Source: Rossellomorea vietnamensis
GTDB taxonomy: Bacteria; Bacillota; Bacilli; Bacillales; Bacillaceae_B
Assembly (NCBI RefSeq): GCF_025398035.1
Contig: NZ_CP104558.1
Location: 2,108,001-2,172,000 of the forward strand
Direction: 5' to 3'
DNA length: 64,000 bases
The notes under the pieces are model-generated. The model was not told the origin of the DNA. It searched no databases and worked only from the letters and a program-made list of their open reading frames with translations. Below, piece after piece: positions 59,204 to 64,000 of the stretch. The position numbers and the translations under genes were made by a program. Position 1 is the first letter of the stretch. Every line of letters begins with the position of its first letter.

Positions 59204-59965
59204 ATGATTATCCGAGAAACCGACGATTCTTTCATCATGATCAAACAGCACGACCACGCTTATGTATCCGGCGAAACGATCAAACACATCAATCACAATC
59301 TATTACATTCCGATCAGTTTTTCGATGACTTCGTATACGCATCCCATCAGCACGACCGGAGCTGGATCGGACTCGACGACACGCCGGTCTGGAACGACGG
59401 GAAGCAGATTCCCTTCACTTTCTCAGACTATCCCCTGCTCCCAAAACTTGCATTCTATCAAATCGGGCTGAATGAAATCGAGGAGGTGAACCTCTATGCG
59501 ACCCTCCTATGCAGCCTTCATTTCTGTTCATTCTTCGCCAAATCGAAGGACCCGCACTGCCTGCAATTTTTACAGGATGAAGCAAGTAGGCAACAGAAGA
59601 TCCGAAAGCAGCTGCCAGAACTCGATGAAGCACTGCTCACCCAGCACTTTCAGCTCCTTCAACTTTCAGATAATCTATCACTCTATTTCTGCTTGAACGA
59701 GCCGGGGGTGGGGAAAGAAAACGAGCACCCGTGGTTCAAGGACGGATTTAAGAATACGGAAAGTTTCCATTCCCGGAATCAAAAGCTTAAAGCCAGGTGG
59801 GTGAATGAGCATGAGGTGACGTTGGATGATTATCCTTTTGAAACGGACTTTCAAGTGACGCTTCCTTATAAAAAAGTGGACAAGGCGGCGATCCGGCAGA
59901 TTGGCATCGCAGAGGCTTATGGAGAGAGCCAGTTGGAGAAACATACGATTTTCATCAGAAAGTAA
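59204..59965 (+). CDS. DUF3891 family protein
   Basis: A 253-residue cytosolic protein beginning with FIMIKQHDHAYVSG. Histidine-rich motifs recur (QHDHAYVSG, ASHQHDRSW, LLCSLHFCSFF), which suggest a metal site like that of HD-domain proteins. The layout matches DUF3891, a family of unknown function found in many Bacilli. It is a single gene with its own promoter and a hairpin after it. Confidence 0.8.
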   Translation: MIIRETDDSFIMIKQHDHAYVSGETIKHINHNLLHSDQFFDDFVYASHQHDRSWIGLDDTPVWNDGKQIPFTFSDYPLLPKLAFYQIGLNEIEEVNLYATLLCSLHFCSFFAKSKDPHCLQFLQDEASRQQKIRKQLPELDEALLTQHFQLLQLSDNLSLYFCLNEPGVGKENEHPWFKDGFKNTESFHSRNQKLKARWVNEHEVTLDDYPFETDFQVTLPYKKVDKAAIRQIGIAEAYGESQLEKHTIFIRK

Positions 59966-59966
59966 A

Positions 59967-59990
59967 GAAGACCCTGCGATCAGGGTCTTC
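59967..59990. terminator. Hairpin between DUF3891 and MFS genes
   Basis: Arms GAAGACCCTG (59967-59976) and CAGGGTCTTC (59981-59990) form a 10-bp stem with a 4-base loop between convergent genes. The T-run is weak. Confidence 0.65.
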
Positions 59991-59998
59991 ACTCGTTA

Positions 59999-61273
59999 TC
60001 AAGAAGAAACCGATGCCTTCACTTCGACTTCCGGCACTGCTTTTGCTTCCAATGTTTTCATGATCAGATGATACATGAAAGTCCCGGTCATCCCGAGGAG
60101 CAACAGAATGCCTCCCATCATCAGCGGACTCACCCATTCCCCTACAATGATAAGCAGGGATGCAATGATCATGGCGCCATAAAAGGTAAGGCTGTAAAAG
60201 GCCATATACGTACTGCGGGCATTGGTCGGAGCCAGGTCCCCGATCATCGCCTGCTTGATCGGCACATACATGAGCTCCCCGAACGTCCCGATAAAGCCAA
60301 GTATAAAAAGGAATAAAATATTGTTGGTGAAGGCAAAGGCGCTGAAGCAAAGGGTGAAGATGAACATTCCCGCCACCAGCGTCCGGCGGTCACTCCACTT
60401 TTTAAACAAAAATAAGACGAAGGCGGATAAAACCACAACGATAATCGTATTTTCCGTCCGCAGAAATCCGAGCATCCTCGTACCGTCAAGCGTGAAGTCA
60501 AAGCCTAAGAGAGAAGTTTGCTGCTCGGGGATATCCCTCTCAAGGCGAATTCCCACGTAATTGGTCAGGGATTGTTCCAGGGTGAGAATAAAAACGGCCC
60601 CGAAGATATACATCATGAATAGTTTATCTTTTAAAACGGTTGAATAGCTTTGAACCATCCTGTTGGATGAAGAAGTGGTTTGATTGGTTGCGGGTTCAGG
60701 TGTGTAGGTTTCTGAGATGAAGAAAATGGTGATCAGGACGGACAGGAGTGTGATTCCTGTAATACCAAGGAATAATTCAAACAGATAGGCTTTAAATAGA
60801 AACGCACCGATGATGCCTCCGATGGCCGTCGCGAGATTTCCGAGCCAGTAGCTGACAGTGAAAACAAGCTTCCGTGAATCCGAATCCGTCACATCGATGA
60901 TCATCGCCTGTGCGGCAGGCTGGAACATCCCGCCGGCAAACATGTTGAGAACGAAGAATGCCGCTGTAACATATGGCAAATCCACCCAAGGTGAATTGCA
61001 CAGAGCAATGAAGAAGTACGATCCCATGATGCCGAGTTCGGCAAAAATCATGATCTTCCTGCGACCGATCTTATCGGAAATATGTCCGCCAATAAAGCCG
61101 CCGATGATTCCGCTGATGACAATCAACACAAGGATGACTCCCGTTTGGGTTGCCCCGATTTTCTGGGCGAAATAGATGGCCATGAACGGAATGACGGCCA
61201 TGGACACAAGTCCCCCGAGGAACTGCATGGCAAGCCGTAATTTCAGGTTAGGATGAATATCCCGTATCCTCAT
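59999..61273 (-). CDS. MFS transporter
   Basis: The ATG at 61273 is preferred; it overlaps the TetR stop by one base (TGATG) and has GAAGGGTGGG upstream. About 424 residues with 12 TM segments. The MFS signature between TM2 and TM3 is GGHISDKIGRRKIMIFAE. A central loop follows TM6 (ETYTPEPATNQTTSSS). The adjacent TetR regulator suggests a drug or metabolite exporter; the substrate is unknown. Confidence 0.88.
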   Translation of the reverse strand: MRIRDIHPNLKLRLAMQFLGGLVSMAVIPFMAIYFAQKIGATQTGVILVLIVISGIIGGFIGGHISDKIGRRKIMIFAELGIMGSYFFIALCNSPWVDLPYVTAAFFVLNMFAGGMFQPAAQAMIIDVTDSDSRKLVFTVSYWLGNLATAIGGIIGAFLFKAYLFELFLGITGITLLSVLITIFFISETYTPEPATNQTTSSSNRMVQSYSTVLKDKLFMMYIFGAVFILTLEQSLTNYVGIRLERDIPEQQTSLLGFDFTLDGTRMLGFLRTENTIIVVVLSAFVLFLFKKWSDRRTLVAGMFIFTLCFSAFAFTNNILFLFILGFIGTFGELMYVPIKQAMIGDLAPTNARSTYMAFYSLTFYGAMIIASLLIIVGEWVSPLMMGGILLLLGMTGTFMYHLIMKTLEAKAVPEVEVKASVSS

Positions 61274-61878
61274 CAAGATTCCCACCCTTCCGTCACAGGA
61301 CCGAATAACCGCAGGGCCTGTATTTTCATATTGCTCCAGATCAGATTCGTATGGTCATCGATGAAGGTCAGTCTCAGCCCATTCAATAAGGAAATATACG
61401 ATTGAGCCATCAGCACCGGCGATCCTTCATAGAAGCATCCCTCCTTCTGGCCCCTTTCAATGACCGGATATATGCGTTCTGCAAACACATCGACAAAGGC
61501 ACTCAACTCTGCAAACAGCACGGGATACCTGTCCGGTCTCGCCAATACCTGCTGGGAAAGGCGAAGGAAATCCTTATTCCTTGCAAACACATCCAGCTGA
61601 CAGTCGATCATGTTCCTGACCATCTCCATCGGATTCCCACTGTACCGTTCCTCTATTTCACTGAAATAGGGCTTAATCTCCTCCAGAGGCTCAAGGATCG
61701 CCGCTTCAAAGAGCACTTCCTTTGTCGCAAAGTATGTGAACACGGATCCGAAGCTGACCCCCGCCTCTTTCGCAATGGCCGAAATGGTCGTTTCGGCAAA
61801 TCCGTTTTCGCTGTATGTTTTCACGGCTGCTCCCAGGATCGCCGCTCTCTTTTTCATCATCTTTTCCTCTCGTGACAT
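61273..61878 (-). CDS. TetR/AcrR family transcriptional regulator
   Basis: The ATG at 61878 is chosen because AAAGGAGGG lies just upstream. The 201-residue repressor has an N-terminal HTH (about 10-55; ISAIAKEAGVSFGSVFTYFA followed by TKEVLF) and a helical ligand-binding domain. It is directly coupled to the MFS gene, which it probably represses. An imperfect palindrome just after its own -10 box (61898-61920) is the likely operator. Confidence 0.88.
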   Translation of the reverse strand: MSREEKMMKKRAAILGAAVKTYSENGFAETTISAIAKEAGVSFGSVFTYFATKEVLFEAAILEPLEEIKPYFSEIEERYSGNPMEMVRNMIDCQLDVFARNKDFLRLSQQVLARPDRYPVLFAELSAFVDVFAERIYPVIERGQKEGCFYEGSPVLMAQSYISLLNGLRLTFIDDHTNLIWSNMKIQALRLFGPVTEGWES

Positions 61879-61897
61879 GTTGTTCTCCCTCCTTTGC

Positions 61898-61953
61898 TCA
61901 AAAATGATTGATTGAACAATTTTTATTTTACTGTTAGATATTTCCAAGGTCAA
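61898..61953 (-). promoter_or_regulatory. TetR-MFS promoter and operator
   Basis: On the minus strand, TTGACC (61953-61948) and TAAAAT (61930-61925) have a 17-base spacer. Immediately downstream is the imperfect palindrome TTGTTCAATCAA flanked by AAAAAT and ATTTTT (61898-61920), a good operator candidate. Confidence 0.65.
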
Positions 61954-61975
61954 TGATTATTTTTCGACAAAAAAA

Positions 61976-62011
61976 TCCGCCTTCCTATGTGTGAAAACAA
62001 CAGAAAGCGGA
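61976..62011 (-). terminator. Terminator of marR gene
   Basis: Arms 61976-61985 and 62003-62011 form a 9-bp stem (TCCGCTTTC with one G-T pair and a one-base bulge), followed by T7 on the minus strand. Confidence 0.75.
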
Positions 62012-62017
62012 CCTATT

Positions 62018-62449
62018 TTATTCGTCAAACGCACCGTTCATCCGGACCAACAGTTTCCCGAACATTCTCTTCTCTTCTTCGGACCAGCCTTCAAGGAGTC
62101 CCTCATACCATTCGAGTCTCATGTGGCTGTCGAGAGCGAGCTTTTCCTTGCCCAGCTCAGTAAGATCAAATAAGCTTACACGTCCGTCACCAGGGTCTGA
62201 AAACCTCTGGATGAGCCCCTTTGATTCAAGGGCAGCCGCCTGTCTGGATAATGTTGAAATATCAAGTTGAAACGCTTCGGCCAATTCCTTCAGGCGTGAT
62301 GGCCCACCTTCATCTAACTGTCTCATCAAAAGATAGGCCGCCCTCTCCAATATCCCGATTTTCCGCTCAGACTGATCCCGGAAGACCGCCTTTCGAATTA
62401 GGGTGGTCAATTCATATTCAATCCGTTCAACTGCGTTCTCTTTGGACAT
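62018..62449 (-). CDS. MarR family transcriptional regulator
   Basis: A 143-residue winged-helix repressor. The DNA-recognition part is RLKELAEAFQLDISTLSRQA, followed by LESKGLIQRF and the wing DPGDGRVSLFDLTELG. N- and C-terminal helices provide dimerisation. It is transcribed divergently from lrgA/lrgB. Two near-identical 17-bp palindromes lie in the 167-bp gap, so it probably represses itself and lrgAB. Confidence 0.9.
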   Translation of the reverse strand: MSKENAVERIEYELTTLIRKAVFRDQSERKIGILERAAYLLMRQLDEGGPSRLKELAEAFQLDISTLSRQAAALESKGLIQRFSDPGDGRVSLFDLTELGKEKLALDSHMRLEWYEGLLEGWSEEEKRMFGKLLVRMNGAFDE

Positions 62450-62490
62450 AGGAATCCCTCCTTCTTACGTCAATCAACCTGACAGATTCA

Positions 62491-62545
62491 TTGACAACAC
62501 TGCAGGTACTTGTATAATACAAGTATATAGTTGTATCGTACAAGT
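62491..62545. promoter_or_regulatory. Divergent marR-lrgAB promoters with twin operators
   Basis: Plus strand: TTGACA (62491-62496) and TATAAT (62513-62518), 16-base spacer, both perfect boxes. Palindrome 1 is ACTTGTATAATACAAGT (62508-62524) and covers the -10 box. Palindrome 2 is AGTTGTATCGTACAAGT (62529-62545), 21 bases further, two helical turns. On the minus strand, TTGTAC (62543-62538) and TATTAT (62519-62514) with 18 bases may serve marR. Both directions would be blocked by one MarR pair. Confidence 0.8.
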
Positions 62546-62616
62546 AATCCCAGGAAAAGTAAAGCGTTTTCATTGAAAGGTGGGAAAAAGGGCTTCCTGT
62601 CGGGAGGTCCTGCGTT

Positions 62617-63000
62617 ATGAAAATCATTCGAATCATCATCCAAATCGGCATTCTTTATGCCTTTTCATTTATAGGCGGAGCCGTAGAGCATCTCCTCCAC
62701 CTTCCGATACCCGGAAGCATCATCGGCCTGATCCTGCTTCTTGCATGCCTGTCGTTGAAAGTGGTCCCCGTGATCATCGTGGAGGACGGAGCAAGTTTTT
62801 TACTCGCCATCCTGCCTTTGTTATTCATCCCGGCCATGACCGGGGTCATGAACTACCCCGCTCTTTTATCGGGAACCGGTGCCATGCTCTTTCTCATTGT
62901 CGTTGTAAGCACGGTTGTGACCATGGCCGTATCCGGTTTTGCCAGTCAGCACTTAGAAAAACGATCTGAAAGAAGGGAACAAGCATGCAGCAAGCACTGA
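62617..63000 (+). CDS. LrgA/CidA family holin-like protein
   Basis: A 127-residue membrane protein with four TM segments. Family motifs are LHLPIPGSIIGLILLLACLS and LLFIPAMTGVM. LrgA/CidA proteins are holin-like and modulate murein hydrolase release, autolysis or small-metabolite export. The ribosome binding site GGGAGGTCC is eight bases upstream. It overlaps lrgB by 16 bp. Its control by a divergent MarR differs from the LytST- or LysR-type control known for such operons. Confidence 0.88.
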   Translation: MKIIRIIIQIGILYAFSFIGGAVEHLLHLPIPGSIIGLILLLACLSLKVVPVIIVEDGASFLLAILPLLFIPAMTGVMNYPALLSGTGAMLFLIVVVSTVVTMAVSGFASQHLEKRSERREQACSKH

Positions 63001-63677
63001 TCGCAATCCTGATCATCACCCTCACCGCCGTCCTTTATTTTGCCATGGTGAAGGTGTATCAACGGTTCTCGTATCCCGTATTGATTCCGGTCCTCACGAC
63101 CACGATTGTGATCGTCGGACTGCTGATGTCTATGCATATTCCATATGATGAATACATGATCGGAGGGAAATGGATTCACTCCCTGCTTGGTCCCGCCGTC
63201 GTCGCCCTTGCGTATCCTCTATATAAGCAGCGGAAGATCCTGATGAAATACCGCTTCCCAATCATAGGTGGTGTCTTCGCAGGACTCTTGACCGGAATGG
63301 TGAGCGGACTCCTGTTTGCACGGATTCTCGGCGTCGACCATGAATTGATCCTTTCCATCGTGCCGAAATCGATCACGACACCCGTTGCTATCCAGATTGC
63401 ATCCGGTCTTGGTGGCGTCCCCGCCATGACCGTCGTCTTCGTCATGATCGCCGGATTCTCAGGCGTGATCCTCGGACCGATGATCCTGAAAATGGTCCGC
63501 ATCCACAGCTCACTCGGACGCGGGATTGCCTTTGGCAGCGCATCCCACGCCCTCGGTACGTCGAAAGCGATGGAATATGGGGAGTTGACCGTATCCATGA
63601 GCTCCGTATCCATGACGCTGAGTGCCCTGTTAGGTTCGGTGTTTGGGCCGATTGTGGTGTGGGTGTTTCAGGTGTGA
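62985..63677 (+). CDS. LrgB/CidB family membrane protein
   Basis: A 230-residue membrane protein with about seven TM segments. Signature motifs are WIHSLLGPAVVALAYPLY, SIVPKSITTPVAIQIASGLG and RGIAFGSASHALGTSKAME. It is the partner of the LrgA-like protein, with a 16-bp gene overlap. The family is proposed to act with LrgA in autolysis control or export of small metabolites. The IS element begins about 66 bp after its stop. Confidence 0.9.
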   Translation: MQQALIAILIITLTAVLYFAMVKVYQRFSYPVLIPVLTTTIVIVGLLMSMHIPYDEYMIGGKWIHSLLGPAVVALAYPLYKQRKILMKYRFPIIGGVFAGLLTGMVSGLLFARILGVDHELILSIVPKSITTPVAIQIASGLGGVPAMTVVFVMIAGFSGVILGPMILKMVRIHSSLGRGIAFGSASHALGTSKAMEYGELTVSMSSVSMTLSALLGSVFGPIVVWVFQV

Positions 63678-63743
63678 TGATGTGTAGGTCGCAAAGATTT
63701 TTCGACAAATTGAATTAAATAATCATAGAAAAGACCCGTTCGG

Positions 63744-64000
63744 TGGCTAACCCCAAAAGTTAGAGTTTTGTTATGCAGCTGATTGGATGGACTGAGTTCG
63801 GTATTCGACTGGACTAAGTCCATCCAATTTTTCTTTTGAACGTTCATGATTGTACCAGTGGATATATTCTTCAATCCGGCTTCTCAAATCCTCAAAGGTA
63901 ACTAATTTTTCTCCATAATACATTTCCTGCTTCAAAACACCAAAAAAGTTTTCCATTACAGCGTTGTCTGCGCATGTAGCTTTCCGTGACATGCTTTGGA
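63744..64000 (-). mobile_element. IS3-family (IS150-like) insertion sequence, partial
   Basis: The right portion of an IS3-type element. The outer end is probably at 63744, where TGGCTAACCCCAAAAGTTAG begins with the TG typical of IS3 ends. The rest, including the left end and the orfA, lies beyond the window. Direct target repeats cannot be seen. It is inserted downstream of lrgB, so lrgB itself is intact. Confidence 0.75.
63771..64000 (-). CDS. IS3-family transposase, C-terminal part
   Basis: The frame is open at the window edge and ends at 63771. It shows the C-terminal DDE integrase core of IS3 orfB: SMSRKATCADNAVMENFFGV followed by LKQE (the catalytic Glu), then IEEYIHWYNHERSKEKLDG and LSPVEYR. 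The CADNA variant takes the place of the usual CxDNA. Only about the last 75 residues are visible. Confidence 0.85.
   Translation of the reverse strand, partial: QSMSRKATCADNAVMENFFGVLKQEMYYGEKLVTFEDLRSRIEEYIHWYNHERSKEKLDGLSPVEYRTQSIQSAA

Overview
The window looks like chromosomal DNA of a spore-forming Bacillaceae member (a Bacillus or Rossellomorea/Priestia-like genome, inferred). Coding density is high and GC content is moderate. Ribosome binding sites are strong (AGGAGG type) and GTG starts are frequent. The proteins match Bacillus families: a CwlJ spore cortex hydrolase, the copper sensor YcnK, YhfK, YnfA, YkvA and YwaF. No tRNA, rRNA, CRISPR array or prophage was seen. The only mobile element is an IS3-type insertion sequence entering at the right edge.

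Layout. 1-2.6 kb: small membrane proteins, a truncated HHH protein, and a BNR-repeat/membrane protein pair ending at a perfect terminator. 2.7-5.1 kb: a class F-type sortase beside its probable LPXTG-like substrate, a tandem-repeat surface protein. 5.4-8.3 kb: an ATP-grasp enzyme co-transcribed with a chemoreceptor; the ATP-grasp gene appears to start at ATT. 8.4-13.2 kb (minus): DUF2207 protein, NTP pyrophosphatase, several tiny membrane proteins (one frameshifted), deoxyribonucleotidase and GNAT. 13.3-19.2 kb (minus): kinase-like, zinc-protease, Nudix, uridine-kinase-like, M3 peptidase and DinB genes. 19.3-24.3 kb: GNAT, VOC, an ECF sigma factor with a SnoaL-like tail, and two oligopeptide-type ABC permeases with no ATPase or binding protein nearby. 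24.3-29.7 kb (minus): a run of APH, GNAT, Nudix and methyltransferase genes, many with ATGA overlaps. 29.9-36.8 kb (minus): SPOR/NAGPA exoprotein, second M3 peptidase, second DUF2268 protease (a lipoprotein), cwlJ, kinase-like and Nudix genes.

36.9-48.3 kb: membrane proteins, yhfK, a HAD phosphatase, a CPBP protease with a lipoprotein, TauE, YkvA and YnfA, a membrane-anchored alpha/beta hydrolase, a VWA lipoprotein and a dienelactone-hydrolase-like protein. 48.6-50.6 kb: an ABC exporter preceded by an 18-codon leader peptide and mutually exclusive hairpins that hide or free its ribosome binding site. 50.6-56.3 kb: YwaF-type membrane protein, SDR divergent from a WYL regulator, nucleoside hydrolase, MBL hydrolase, DUF3953 and VOC. 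56.6-59.1 kb: a copper-type operon of ycnK, a PepSY-TM protein and a FixH/YtkA-like lipoprotein. 59.2-61.9 kb: DUF3891 and a TetR-MFS pair. 62.0-63.7 kb: a MarR regulator divergent from lrgA/lrgB-like genes, with two near-identical 17-bp palindromes over the promoters.

The strongest leads are the leader-controlled ABC exporter, the YcnK-PepSY-FixH operon, the twin MarR operators at lrgAB, the ATP-grasp/chemoreceptor operon with its non-canonical start, the ATPase-less permease pair linked to an ECF sigma factor, and short intergenic repeats (an exact 20-bp period GCGTCR array and a recurring 14-mer hairpin arm).
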